From: Myxococcota bacterium
GTDB lineage: Bacteria; Myxococcota_A; UBA796
Assembly (NCBI GenBank): GCA_029251165.1
Contig: JAQXDW010000112.1
Span: forward strand, 1 to 64,000
Direction: 5' to 3'
DNA: 64,000 nt
Positions 8,664-17,552 of the stretch are shown piece by piece (the stretch's first letter is position 1; every line of letters begins with the position of its first letter). The translations under genes were made by a program, and so were the position numbers. The notes below the pieces were generated by a model that ran no database searches, was not told where the DNA came from, and saw nothing but the letters and a program-made list of their open reading frames with translations.

Positions 8664-9443
8664 TCAAGGAAGGCCTCTTGGTTGGAGTGAGCTGTGGAGC
8701 TCTTCTCTCAGTCTCATGAAGCCCTGGATGCGGCCCGGTGTCCAGACCGAGCCATCTTCAATGGCTGCATGAAGTGCATCAAATCCCTCCAGCCAGTGTG
8801 AGGGAAGCTCTCCTTCATCGGCGATGGGGGAGGGCGCGGAGACCGTGCGGAGAGACGGGTCGACAACGTGCGCTGCGGACACCGAGACCCCGAGCCAGCC
8901 CAGGATCTCGCCGACCACGGCCTCTGGCTCAGCGAGCACGGCCTCGTAGGTGACTGCGCGCATGGGGTACCCCCGGATCATGGCATCTTGCAGCACTGCA
9001 ATGTTCTCCAGGAACCACCACACACAGGGATTGGCCTGTGTCTCGGGCAGCGCGATGTTCTGAGCGCTCTGGATTGCATTGAGGCGATGTACGCTCAGCG
9101 CAAACGCGCGCCAGTGCCGCACAGTCAGCAGGACGCGGTCGAGGTAGATGCGCTCCGTTCGACGCACACCGCTGGCGAAGATCTTCACCACCTGCTCGCG
9201 AGACTCCTCTGGGATCACCCGCGCGCCGGAGATGGGGTCAGGGTTGGTGGTGAAGTTGATGCCCTTGACGAGGGTGGACTCGAAGAACCCCTGGGGGTTG
9301 GCAGCCTTGAGGGTTTTCTCCCAGTTACTCGGGAAGCGCTCTCCCAGCACCGACATCCCAGCATCCGCCAGGATCTGCATCCACATGCTCGTTCCGGAGC
9401 GACCGGTTCCGCTGATCACAACCACATCCACACTCCACAACAC
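8664..9443 (-). CDS. Sulfotransferase-family P-loop protein
   Basis: A 259-residue protein of the PAPS-dependent sulfotransferase superfamily. The 5'-phosphosulfate loop is GTGRSGTS at residues 12-19, close to the N-terminus as usual. The second conserved region, which contacts the 3'-phosphate, appears as 'LLTVRHWRAFALS' with Arg and Ser correctly spaced. There is no signal peptide, so the protein is cytoplasmic. The start is GTG at 9443, three bases after the stop of the upstream DUF4105 gene, indicating translation from the same transcript. The acceptor may be a lipid, a sugar or a small metabolite; nothing in the sequence decides this. Several bacterial 'sulfotransferases' of this type have no demonstrated activity. 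Confidence 0.85.
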   Translation of the reverse strand: MLWSVDVVVISGTGRSGTSMWMQILADAGMSVLGERFPSNWEKTLKAANPQGFFESTLVKGINFTTNPDPISGARVIPEESREQVVKIFASGVRRTERIYLDRVLLTVRHWRAFALSVHRLNAIQSAQNIALPETQANPCVWWFLENIAVLQDAMIRGYPMRAVTYEAVLAEPEAVVGEILGWLGVSVSAAHVVDPSLRTVSAPSPIADEGELPSHWLEGFDALHAAIEDGSVWTPGRIQGFMRLREELHSSLQPRGLP

Positions 9444-9446
9444 ATG

Positions 9447-11816
9447 TCAGTAGCGCTCAAGCCAGAGGCCGAGGAGGAGCGCGTAGGTGGTCTCGTCCTC
9501 CAGGTTCTGGAGTCGGACATCCCCAGCCAGGGCGATCCCGATGTCTCGAACCTCACCCAGTCCACGCTGAGCGGACAGCACTGCCTCCAGCCGCCCCGCC
9601 TGAAGCAGGGCAGGGGTCCATGCCGCCTCCAGGCTCAGACCGGTCAGCGGATCTGTTGCGCTGCCCAGGCGACCCGCCAGGCGAATCGGGGTCTCGACGA
9701 CCGGCTCCAGGGAGCGCCCCGCCCAGCCTCCCACCACGCCGCCGAGCACCCCGGCACCCACCAAGAGGTGGTGGCGATGTCGGTCGTGCTGCCACAGCTC
9801 GATGAGTCCTCCAAGCTCCAGCACGTCGAGCCGGACCCGCGCGCCGTCGATGCTGACCTGCCGCTGGAGCCCCACGAGCCGCGCGGAGAAACCTGGATTG
9901 AGGACCCGAGACTCACTCCAGACGCGTCGGAGCTGGAGAGCCTGAAGGTCAACCTCCAGCTGCGCATCGGTCGAGGCGGGGTCGAGCAGGCGCAGGTTCG
10001 AGCGAAGCAGCTGCATCTCCAGTCCGCTGGCCGATGCATAGCGGCGGCTCTCGCCGAGTCGTGCGCTGTACAGCGCAGTCTCCATGGACAGGGTGCTGAG
10101 CGCCGCTCCGTCGGACTGGCGGCCTCCGACGTGGACCTGGATTCGGTTGAGCGGAGTGTGTGGGGCGACGGTGTAGCGCTGCCCTCGCCCACGGATGTCC
10201 TCCTCCAGGACGCTGATCAGCTCTGAGGTGGCTTGGGTGATGGCCAGAGACGTCTCGTTGTCGCCGGCGGCCCCCAGCGCTGTGCTGGAGGCGGTCAGAT
10301 CTGTGCTTGAGAAAGACTGCGGCAGCGCCGTCCACAGGGCCTGCAGCGCGGGCGAATCTTCTCCAGATCGGTGCTCCTTGTGGTGCTCGATCTGCTCGGA
10401 CCAGACCAGATAGCGCTGCACCAGCGCTACCGTGCTGGTCTCCCTTCCCCAGGTACTGAGCGCGAGATAGGCACTTGCCCTCTGCGTCACGGATCTGCGC
10501 TCGCCACCCCTCAGTGCTGTCTCCAGGGCCGCGCATTGGCTGTGGCACTGCTGCCTCAGCCGTGCAGCGGTGGCTTCTCGGAGGGACGCTGCGAGCCGTG
10601 CGCGGTCGTAGCGGCTGAACTCATGAAGCGTCTCTCCCGGGAGCGTCTCCAGGCGTCCGTTCCGCTCCAGATCGGCCAGCACTGCATCCGGACCGAAGAT
10701 CACCGGAAGCTCGATCTCTTCGCGGAACGTCCACTCCAGGAGCGCCTTGGGCATGTGGCTGCAATTGCGGGTGAAGAAGCGATAAGTGCGCTGCCAGCTC
10801 TGTCGGAGGTCGTCCAGGCGCTCGAGGAGGCGCACCTTCTCGGCGTCTGTCAGTCGAAGGCGGAGGCGAGAAACGGATCGCCCCTCGTCTGAATACCGGA
10901 GCACGGTCCGGCGGTAGGGCTCCCAGAGCAGCAGTCCCTGGAAGCCACCCCAGATGCCGCGCAGGATGTACTCTGGCGAGCCGATCTTGACGCCATCGGT
11001 GTCTGCGCCGAGCTGGTACACGACCTCACGCTTGCGCCCGTCTCGCCCGGCATAGACCAGGCCAATTCCAAGGTGTCCGGCGAGCGATGCCGGGCTGCGG
11101 GTCGATGCCTGGACATAGATGACATCGACCGCTTCGATGCGCTCAGGGCTGAGTCCCACCTGCTCCAGCGATGGGCAGGTTCCCTGTGGTGCGGTGCCTG
11201 GCGTGTCGAGCCACTCCGTCAGCATCCGCCACTTCGACCGCATCCGGCATGCTGCATCGATGGGGTGATCCCAGGGCAGCGGTCGCCCCATGAGGGTGTG
11301 CTCCGCGAGCACCGCGAGATCCTCGGCAGAGGATGTCATCCCCCGCAGCTCGGCGTAGCTGAGGGGATCGCGCTCTCCGGGCTTTCCCGCCCCCCACTCT
11401 GACAGCCCCATCCACATGCGGTCAGAAGACCAGCCATGCTCGCGGTCGAGTCGACGCATCAGGCCATGAACCAGTCGGCGTCGGAGGACCTCTTCTGTCA
11501 GGGCCTCTGCTGAAGCCTCCTCGGCTTCTCCAGCAGCCGCTGCGACGATCTCTGCGAGACCGACGGTAGAGACCACGAGGAGAGCCCCCTGTCGCCGCGT
11601 CTGGACGACCGTATGCGCCAGCGCGTCGAGAGGACCAGACAGGGGCTCATGACTCCGACGGAGGACCACCGGCGTGCTCGGTGCGGGCACCACAGCAGCG
11701 ATTGACTGGAGGAGCGTGATGTCTCGACTGCTCCAGTCTCCAGGGGTCTCCAGGGACCACACCCTCTCAAGGGGCGCAGCCTGTGCCACCGCCCCCCACA
11801 TCACGAGTCCGAGCAC
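9447..11816 (-). CDS. DUF4105 (Lnb N-terminal-like) protein with C-terminal beta-rich region
   Basis: A 789-residue protein with a short signal peptide (cleavage likely after VAQA). The central part, about residues 225-370, matches DUF4105, also called the Lnb N-terminal periplasmic domain: SLAGHLGIGLVYAG, then a strand-rich stretch, then FFTRNCSHMPKALLE. His in the first motif and Cys in 'RNCS' are the expected catalytic pair. Lnb enzymes of some Gram-positives move an acyl chain within lipoproteins; Gram-negative homologues are uncharacterised. The last 250 residues are rich in short alternating strands ending in an aromatic residue (LWLERY) and could form a barrel or sandwich. Translation starts at GTG 11816, which overlaps the stop codon of the upstream gene by one base. 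It forms an operon with the unknown protein upstream and the sulfotransferase downstream. Confidence 0.87.
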   Translation of the reverse strand: MLGLVMWGAVAQAAPLERVWSLETPGDWSSRDITLLQSIAAVVPAPSTPVVLRRSHEPLSGPLDALAHTVVQTRRQGALLVVSTVGLAEIVAAAAGEAEEASAEALTEEVLRRRLVHGLMRRLDREHGWSSDRMWMGLSEWGAGKPGERDPLSYAELRGMTSSAEDLAVLAEHTLMGRPLPWDHPIDAACRMRSKWRMLTEWLDTPGTAPQGTCPSLEQVGLSPERIEAVDVIYVQASTRSPASLAGHLGIGLVYAGRDGRKREVVYQLGADTDGVKIGSPEYILRGIWGGFQGLLLWEPYRRTVLRYSDEGRSVSRLRLRLTDAEKVRLLERLDDLRQSWQRTYRFFTRNCSHMPKALLEWTFREEIELPVIFGPDAVLADLERNGRLETLPGETLHEFSRYDRARLAASLREATAARLRQQCHSQCAALETALRGGERRSVTQRASAYLALSTWGRETSTVALVQRYLVWSEQIEHHKEHRSGEDSPALQALWTALPQSFSSTDLTASSTALGAAGDNETSLAITQATSELISVLEEDIRGRGQRYTVAPHTPLNRIQVHVGGRQSDGAALSTLSMETALYSARLGESRRYASASGLEMQLLRSNLRLLDPASTDAQLEVDLQALQLRRVWSESRVLNPGFSARLVGLQRQVSIDGARVRLDVLELGGLIELWQHDRHRHHLLVGAGVLGGVVGGWAGRSLEPVVETPIRLAGRLGSATDPLTGLSLEAAWTPALLQAGRLEAVLSAQRGLGEVRDIGIALAGDVRLQNLEDETTYALLLGLWLERY

Positions 11817-12658
11817 TACAGGGTGTGTACGGACTGTGCGTTCGAGGTCGTGCTCTGGGCGAGGAGAGCCTCGAAGTGTGCCTTGATGGCTTCCATGTCG
11901 GACAGCTCAAGGTTGACGGAGAGTGCGCGGAGGTAGGGCTCGGGATCGCTGTAGAGCTGTGCACGAAGCGCCTCATCGCTCTCGACTCCGAGCTGCACCA
12001 GTGCCTGGCGGTTGGCCGCCTCGACAGACTCCGCCGAGATGCCGAGCCACTCTGCGAGCCAGAGGTGCGCCATGGCGTGCACGGGACCCTCTGCAGCTGC
12101 GGACTGCTCACGAACCAGCTGCCAGGCAAGATCAGCGGCGACAGTGTCGGACACCGTCAGCTTCGGCGCCATCTGGTGGACAAATGCGTCGAGGGTGTGC
12201 CGGGCGTCTGCTTCGGACTGCACCGCCAGCCAGTCGGCCTGGAGGGTCGCGACCGGAAGGTTCGTCGCCCGCACCATCGCCTCAACCGCCGGTCCCTCAC
12301 CAGCCATGAGCTCCTGTGAGAACTGGGTATAGGCCGTCGGGCTGCTGTGGAGCAGCTCAAGGTGCATCGCAAGCTCGCTGCGGGTCACCAGCATCGCAGC
12401 ATCCAGCAGGCGGCGGGTCGTGTCTCCTTGCTGGACCACACCGTCTGGGTACAGGTCGGTTGTCTTGAGCGTCAGCAGGATGCCACCGACAATCGCGCCG
12501 GTCGTGGTGAGCGCTCCAGCGGTCGTCGTCACGGTGCTGAGAATGTAGCTGGATCCTCCGTAGTATGCCTGTCCAGTCCCGGGAGACAGTGTGCTGCCGA
12601 TGACAAAGCCAATTGCAGCCATCTTTGTGAGTGAGTTCTTGTTCTTTGTGTTCGACAT
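11816..12658 (-). CDS. Unknown membrane-associated protein, first gene of DUF4105 operon
   Basis: A 280-residue protein I do not recognise. The N-terminus MSNTKNKNSLTKMAAIGF resembles a signal peptide whose hydrophobic part continues to about residue 30 (cleavage perhaps after GTGQA). A second Gly/Ala/Thr-rich hydrophobic segment (TTGAIVGGILLTLK) follows at about residues 45-66, probably membrane-spanning. The rest is helical and acidic, with no Cys and no catalytic signature. Its stop codon TAG shares one base with the GTG start of the DUF4105 gene, so the two are translationally coupled. This suggests a partner or accessory role for the DUF4105 protein. The coding frame is supported by the coupling and by codon use similar to its neighbours. 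Confidence 0.8.
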   Translation of the reverse strand: MSNTKNKNSLTKMAAIGFVIGSTLSPGTGQAYYGGSSYILSTVTTTAGALTTTGAIVGGILLTLKTTDLYPDGVVQQGDTTRRLLDAAMLVTRSELAMHLELLHSSPTAYTQFSQELMAGEGPAVEAMVRATNLPVATLQADWLAVQSEADARHTLDAFVHQMAPKLTVSDTVAADLAWQLVREQSAAAEGPVHAMAHLWLAEWLGISAESVEAANRQALVQLGVESDEALRAQLYSDPEPYLRALSVNLELSDMEAIKAHFEALLAQSTTSNAQSVHTL

Positions 12659-13328
12659 GACTGTGTGACTCCTGCAACTGGATGGGAGCCGAAGTCTATC
12701 GTAGAACTGGAGCAGGGCTTGCGTGCGTAGAAGGCATTGCCATGGACTGCCCTACTGGATCACATCGCTGATGCCGCAGTCAGCGATGCGAAATGAGAAT
12801 GAGATAATCAAGTTGAAGTTCACTTGTAGACTACCCAATCGTCTGTGGGTGTTGGTGCTGAGGGGAGCGTCATGCTCCTGGACTTTCGCGGACGCTGAGT
12901 GACTTGCCTGAGCACCTACTGGCGCACGGTGTGAGGCTGACAGCCGACTGACGGCAGCGTACCTGCTGGGCTTGTGAGCACATCGGTTGATGTTCTCGAC
13001 GCCTCTGGCTCCGCGCCTTCCCTGCAGGGGCGGGCGGTGGGCGACATGCTGTCGTGCCACGGCAGGCGGTGTGTGCGGCATCTGGGCGATGAGGCCACCG
13101 CCACGGTCCACTGGCATCGCTGTGCTGCGGGTGGTGCGCCGAGTGTTCTCTCTGTACCCATCATCCCATTCCGCCAGCACTTCGCTGCGGCCACCGTGTC
13201 AACTGTAGAGTGGACATCGTGACTGCTTTAGATTCAGCTGCCCGGTTCCGATCCGGGTGTCATCACAGGAGTCAGATGAGCCCGTCGTCGTTGAAGTGTG
13301 GTCTCCTGTGGGAGCAGAGGAGCGGTCG
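12659..13328. other. Intergenic region without a supported gene
   Basis: About 670 bp between two divergent genes. Short open frames on both strands have no ribosome sites and look like composition artefacts. The stretch 12780-12840 is AT-richer than its surroundings and is a plausible promoter zone, but I cannot assign -35/-10 elements with confidence. A small perfect hairpin (CCCGG, seven-base loop, CCGGG) lies near 13240. Confidence 0.5.
13316..13322 (+). promoter_or_regulatory. Ribosome binding site that selects the cyclase start
   Basis: AGAGGAG ends six bases before the ATG at 13329. An in-frame GTG at 13257 would give a longer protein but has no comparable site, so the ATG is preferred. 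Confidence 0.6.
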
Positions 13329-14570
13329 ATGTCCTTGACCATGGAGCAGCACCTTCAGTTCTGTCGTGATCTCGGCGCGATGGTCTCGTCGTCTCTGCAG
13401 CCAGACACGCTTCCAGAGGTTGCTGAGAAGCTCGCGCTCGCCCTGCGTCGCCTGGGCCTGCCGATCGATCGGCTTCAGCTCCCGCTGTCGGTGCTGTTTG
13501 GGCTCAAGCACCCGCTGTACGTCGGCATTGTCCTGACCTGGACACACGAAGACGGCAGCACCGCCTGGCTCCGCCCCCGCACTGGACAGGGCTCCGCAGA
13601 CTCCCTCAAGGTGCTCCGAGGCAGTCCCTTTGCGCCGGTCGTGCTCGATGAGGTCGACCATGTCCACATCCGCCTGGCCGATCCGGAGTGGGGTGCGCAC
13701 AAGCTCCTGAGGAAGCTGGGAGACATTGGGTATGTCGACTACATCGCGACAGCGATGCCCCTTCCAGATGGTGCGCGTCAGGTCATCAGCATTGCCACCC
13801 GGAGCGAGGGCGGCTTTGACGACGCTGTGGTGTCGCTCATCCAGACCATCTCGCCCGTGCTCACGATGGCGCTGAGCCATGTCTACCAGACGCAGACCGT
13901 CTACCAGCTGACCACCACCTACCTGGGCGAGCGCACGGGAAGACAGGTCCTCAGCGGCAAGCTGGGGCGTGGCCACAGCGAGTCTCTGCTGGCGGCCATT
14001 GCCTTCATCGATGTTCGTGACTTCACGCAGCTCTCCAACGAGCTGGGCGTCGAGCGCATCGTCGCGCTGCTCAACGTCGCCTTTGAGGCAATTGATTCTG
14101 CCATTCGCAGCGTCGGAGGTGAGGTCTTGAAGCTGATGGGTGATGCGGCTCTGGTGGTGTTTCCACGGAACCTGGACGAAGAGGTGCCCTGCATTGACAT
14201 CCTCCACGCACTCCTCGACACGGTGACCGCCGTCACCCGAGTCACCGAGGCGCAGGGCTGCGGACTGCGGGTCGGCATCGGACTCCACATCGGCGAGGTC
14301 TTCTATGGAAACGTCGGCGCGGTTCGACGCCACGACTTCACCGTCATGGGACCGGCGGTCAACCTCGCCTCTCGATTAGAGGGCCTCACCAAGTCCTCTG
14401 GCGATCCGCTCATCATCTCCAATGCCGTCGCGGTTGCCTGCCGCGACACGTGCGGAACACCGGAGGATGCCGCTGAGCGCCTCCAGGCGGACATCCAGTA
14501 CCACGGTGCCGTGGCCATCAAGGGAGAGCCCGATCCCGTTCCGGTCTGGGGGCTTAGTCGAAGAGACTGA
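13329..14570 (+). CDS. Class III adenylate/guanylate cyclase
   Basis: A 413-residue soluble protein with a C-terminal class III nucleotide cyclase catalytic domain, roughly residues 215-375. Both metal-binding aspartates are present: Asp228 in 'FIDVRDFT' and Asp272 in 'KLMGDAAL'. Lys268, which in adenylate cyclases contacts the purine, precedes the second. The Asn and Arg that stabilise the transition state are in 'VMGPAVNLASRLE'; the usual purine-selecting Asp/Thr before VN is replaced by Pro-Ala, so ATP versus GTP preference is not certain. The first 200 residues have a GAF-like pattern of strands and helices and probably form the sensor. No transmembrane segment is present. The enzyme would make cAMP (or cGMP) in response to a cytoplasmic signal. 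It is monocistronic. Confidence 0.92.
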   Translation: MSLTMEQHLQFCRDLGAMVSSSLQPDTLPEVAEKLALALRRLGLPIDRLQLPLSVLFGLKHPLYVGIVLTWTHEDGSTAWLRPRTGQGSADSLKVLRGSPFAPVVLDEVDHVHIRLADPEWGAHKLLRKLGDIGYVDYIATAMPLPDGARQVISIATRSEGGFDDAVVSLIQTISPVLTMALSHVYQTQTVYQLTTTYLGERTGRQVLSGKLGRGHSESLLAAIAFIDVRDFTQLSNELGVERIVALLNVAFEAIDSAIRSVGGEVLKLMGDAALVVFPRNLDEEVPCIDILHALLDTVTAVTRVTEAQGCGLRVGIGLHIGEVFYGNVGAVRRHDFTVMGPAVNLASRLEGLTKSSGDPLIISNAVAVACRDTCGTPEDAAERLQADIQYHGAVAIKGEPDPVPVWGLSRRD

Positions 14571-14649
14571 GCGGCGTCTCGCACAGCGCCGTTCCTCCGA
14601 CCCGCATCATCTGGCGCAGCCCTGCGCATGGAGCCGGCTCTGGTGACGG

Positions 14650-17145
14650 TCAGGAGCGCGACAGCGGGGTGTGCCTTGTTCGCACCTGAGCCCGAGCCAT
14701 GGATGCCTGCAGGATAGCAGCGGAGGGGGGATTGGGCTGCCGGTTCAGCCAGTGCTGTGCTTTTTGTGCCGCGCGCGTCCACTCTTCTCGCCGATTGCCC
14801 GCCCTCAGATCCAGCCAGAGCAAGACAGCGGTGGTCGCGATCAGCCGCTCTCCACTGCGTCGTGCCTGAGCGCTCACGACCGCAGCCTTCTCACCCAGCC
14901 AGCGGAGAAGGGGGTCGCTCAGCGGGAAGCTTCCCTCTGCGCGCTGGGTCATCAGGACCGCGAAGAGGATCTCGGTGTCCTGCGTGGTGATGCTGGCGGT
15001 GGGCACTATGGAAGCGGTAGCGGTGCGCGGCACCCTCCGTCTGGACGATGGAAGCTGCGGAAGTCGAACCTGGCTGGCCAATTCTGGAACCTGCTTCCAG
15101 TCTCTCGGGGGGGCTCCGTCCGACGTCCAGACGCGGTGCCGCGCGCTGGGGCTGGCTGCGATCTTCCGAGCGATCTCCTGGAGCGAGAGCGGCCCATGCT
15201 GTCCGCTGGGGCCGGCATAGAAGAGCGCTGGAGCTGGGGATGCGGCATGGGGCTTGGGGGCTGTGGGCCGGTTCTCAGCGGGCGCAGCCTCGTCGGTTGT
15301 CTTGCTGCCTGGCTTCGGCGTTCCTTGGGATGGATGGTTCGGGTTGGACTTCATGAAGCAGTCTTGTGTCCCGGTCTCGCAGCCTCTGACCATCGCGATC
15401 GGCACCTGCTGTGGTGCCGTAGCCCCTGCGAAGGGTACCTCGTTCGCTGTATATCGAGTCCACTTTGACATGAGGCCATACTGCATGGCCAGTTGGACGA
15501 CCTGTGCACGCTGATGAGGGTGGTGCCGACGAGCCCGCTGCGCGCGGCTGCCTTGGTGAGCGCGCCGATCTTCTTCGAGCTCCCGGATGCGGTGACGTGC
15601 CCACAGCGTGGGAATGGCTTCCCCTGAAGCTGCTGCGTGCACCTGGAGCGGTACCTGCCACTGCTTGGTGCCAGCACAGACCGTGATGGTCTCCGGGCCA
15701 GCAGCATCGTGTTCAAAGCGTCCAAAGACCGTGAGGGTATCACCGACAAAGACCGTCGGGATGGTCTGGGGAGACTGCTGCACCCCGCGTGCCCCCCACC
15801 TCACAGAGATGTTCGCCAATACAGGGGCAGAGAGGCGGTTGAACATCCGCAGAACCTTGGGCTCAATTCGCTCACCTGGATGGATAAAGTCAGCCACCCC
15901 CCTGGAGGCCTGCGCGAGTCCGCTCACCAGGCTCTTGCTGGCCCCAGAGCCAATACCAAAGCTGAAGATTGGCGCTGTGTTCGTCTGCTGCATGCAGTGC
16001 TCAATGATCTCGTCTTCATTGGAGACCTTGCCATCGGTGAGCAGCAGGATCTGACGTGGCCGCTTTGGATCTGGTGGCTGAGCGGCCAGGTGCTTCAGCG
16101 GCGCAAGGATCTCAGTCCCGTCCAGGCTGGCTGTGAGCGCACTCAGGTGGGTACGGGCAATCTCCAGGCTGGCCTGATCAAAGCGTCGCGGACGCTCCCA
16201 CATGCTGGTGAACCGACTGCCAAAGCAGATCACATTGAAGGTGTCTCCTTCGCGCAGCGCATGGATGCACAGCGCGAGGGCCCTCCTCGCCTCTACAATC
16301 GCGTTTCCTTTCATCGAGCCGGAGCAGTCCAGGAGAAAGATCACCTCACTGTAGACCGCCGGAAGCTTGTCCTTGTCTGGGCGGAAGGTCACCATGGCGA
16401 CGGTGTGGGAGTCTCCATCCTGGGCCGCAGTGGCGCTGGGTTGATTGGCATCGTCGGTCTCGATGAAGAGGACAAAGTCTCTGTCCAGCACAGCCTCTCG
16501 CTGAGAGAATGCAATCAGGGTGCCCCCGTCATGGCTGCGGGCTCTGACCGGATGGCTGGGGGAGTCCACTGCACGAAGCGGACGGCCGCTCACCTGGACG
16601 CTCAGTTGAAGCCCTGCGGGAACCGATGTCCAGTGCGCTGGGGGGGACTGATCGGCGTCGCGCTGCGCCTTGGTGTCGTCGTGGTCTGAGGCCATGCGCG
16701 GTGAGATGGTGGTGGGAATCAGCAGTCGTGCTGATGGCCCCTCATTCTCGAGCAGTGCGACACAGGAGATCTCAATCTCTACATCCTCTCCCGGCTGGAT
16801 GTTGTCCACACACGCAGTGAAGATGTCGGGATGCGCGCGACCGAGGAGGCGCGTCGCATGCCCCTCTAACATGGCGTAACCACCGGCCTCTGGTGTTCGA
16901 TCGCTCTCCTGAACCTCACCTTTAATGCGCCGATCTCCGACCCGTACATGGAACCCACAGACCGCTGAGCCTGCCGCCAGCGGAAAGGCGTAGACCGCCG
17001 CAACAGGGTGGCGCGCCACATTTTCGTACCGCTGTACGACCGTCACCTTTGAGCTGCGACCAGAGACCTGTGCTTCGACACGAACGCCCCTGAGCGGAAT
17101 CCGCTCCCGGCCGACAAAGAGACCGCATGTGGGTTCGGAGATCAT
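14650..17145 (-). CDS. VIT-VWA protein with C-terminal GYF-like (DUF4339) domain
   Basis: An 831-residue multidomain protein. Residues about 1-135 form a VIT domain (VVQRYENVA, AVYAFPLAAGSAV, VGDRRIKGEV). Residues about 270-440 form a von Willebrand A domain with an intact MIDAS, DxSxS in 'LLDCSGSMKG', and the later LLTDGKVSNEDE. Near residues 650-710, FYAGPSGQHGPLSLQEI followed by RVWTSDG and DWKQVPEL matches the GYF-like DUF4339 pattern, a peptide-binding fold. The tail resembles the helical C-terminus of VIT/VWA proteins (FAVLMTQRAEGSF). The start is placed at ATG 17145 because AGGAAG lies upstream and the VIT domain begins at once; the longer in-frame start at 17289 adds unprotein-like residues. 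Bacterial VIT-VWA proteins are poorly understood and may be metal-dependent adhesion or scaffold proteins. No signal peptide is seen with this start. Confidence 0.9.
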   Translation of the reverse strand: MISEPTCGLFVGRERIPLRGVRVEAQVSGRSSKVTVVQRYENVARHPVAAVYAFPLAAGSAVCGFHVRVGDRRIKGEVQESDRTPEAGGYAMLEGHATRLLGRAHPDIFTACVDNIQPGEDVEIEISCVALLENEGPSARLLIPTTISPRMASDHDDTKAQRDADQSPPAHWTSVPAGLQLSVQVSGRPLRAVDSPSHPVRARSHDGGTLIAFSQREAVLDRDFVLFIETDDANQPSATAAQDGDSHTVAMVTFRPDKDKLPAVYSEVIFLLDCSGSMKGNAIVEARRALALCIHALREGDTFNVICFGSRFTSMWERPRRFDQASLEIARTHLSALTASLDGTEILAPLKHLAAQPPDPKRPRQILLLTDGKVSNEDEIIEHCMQQTNTAPIFSFGIGSGASKSLVSGLAQASRGVADFIHPGERIEPKVLRMFNRLSAPVLANISVRWGARGVQQSPQTIPTVFVGDTLTVFGRFEHDAAGPETITVCAGTKQWQVPLQVHAAASGEAIPTLWARHRIRELEEDRRAHQGSRAQRARRHHPHQRAQVVQLAMQYGLMSKWTRYTANEVPFAGATAPQQVPIAMVRGCETGTQDCFMKSNPNHPSQGTPKPGSKTTDEAAPAENRPTAPKPHAASPAPALFYAGPSGQHGPLSLQEIARKIAASPSARHRVWTSDGAPPRDWKQVPELASQVRLPQLPSSRRRVPRTATASIVPTASITTQDTEILFAVLMTQRAEGSFPLSDPLLRWLGEKAAVVSAQARRSGERLIATTAVLLWLDLRAGNRREEWTRAAQKAQHWLNRQPNPPSAAILQASMARAQVRTRHTPLSRS

Positions 17146-17552
17146 GGATGCTGTGTTCTTCCTGTGAGCGCTCTGCCAGAGCGGTACCTTAGCGGAGCGC
17201 ACGGGGATCGCAGAAGAACTTTCCCCGTGAGTGACTGGACGCGCCACGCGGGAGCCTGGTGGATCCTGTGCGACCCGCAGGTCACGCACTCTTTCTGATG
17301 CTGAGAGAGACCGTCGTCCGCCGCGTCATGGCTGCATCGCCGTCATCCTGCGCGGCTCTCTGGACGCCAGGCGGCTCGGCGCCGGCCACGGCAGGGTGCT
17401 TGTCTCCCGGTGTGGCGAGAGCATTGGCGTGAAAAACCCCCAGGCTTCGGGGAAGCACTGGGGGTTCTCGGGTATCGGGGCTCTCTCGGGGAAGCGGGGA
17501 AGCGCCCGCCAGCATGCGGTCCTGTTTTCCGGACCCCACGCACAGCGTGTCC
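17146..17552. other. Intergenic region with terminator
   Basis: About 400 bp between two left-running genes. It holds the strong terminator of the desaturase gene at 17432-17466. The left part (17146-17290) must contain the promoter of the VIT-VWA gene, but no clear elements were identified. Confidence 0.5.
17432..17466 (-). terminator. Rho-independent terminator of the desaturase gene
   Basis: Read on the minus strand, a GC-rich hairpin (AACCCCCAG pairing with CTGGGGGTT, extended by GCTTC/GAAGC) is followed directly by TTTTT. The outer stem is 9 bp without mismatch. It lies about 85 bp past the desaturase stop codon and separates that gene from the VIT-VWA gene. Confidence 0.85.

Noticed and set aside
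12752..13180. Minus-strand open frame of 142 codons
   Set aside because: Arg/Thr/Ser-rich composition without a ribosome site or domain. It overlaps other equally poor frames.
13230..13265. tRNA-like T arm (CCCGG, seven-base loop TTCCGAT, CCGGG)
   Set aside because: The loop lacks the conserved purine and A positions, and no matching acceptor or anticodon arm is found upstream. It is a simple hairpin.
13257..13328. Longer GTG start for the cyclase
   Set aside because: The ATG at 13329 has a well-spaced AGAGGAG; the extra 24 residues have no recognisable feature.
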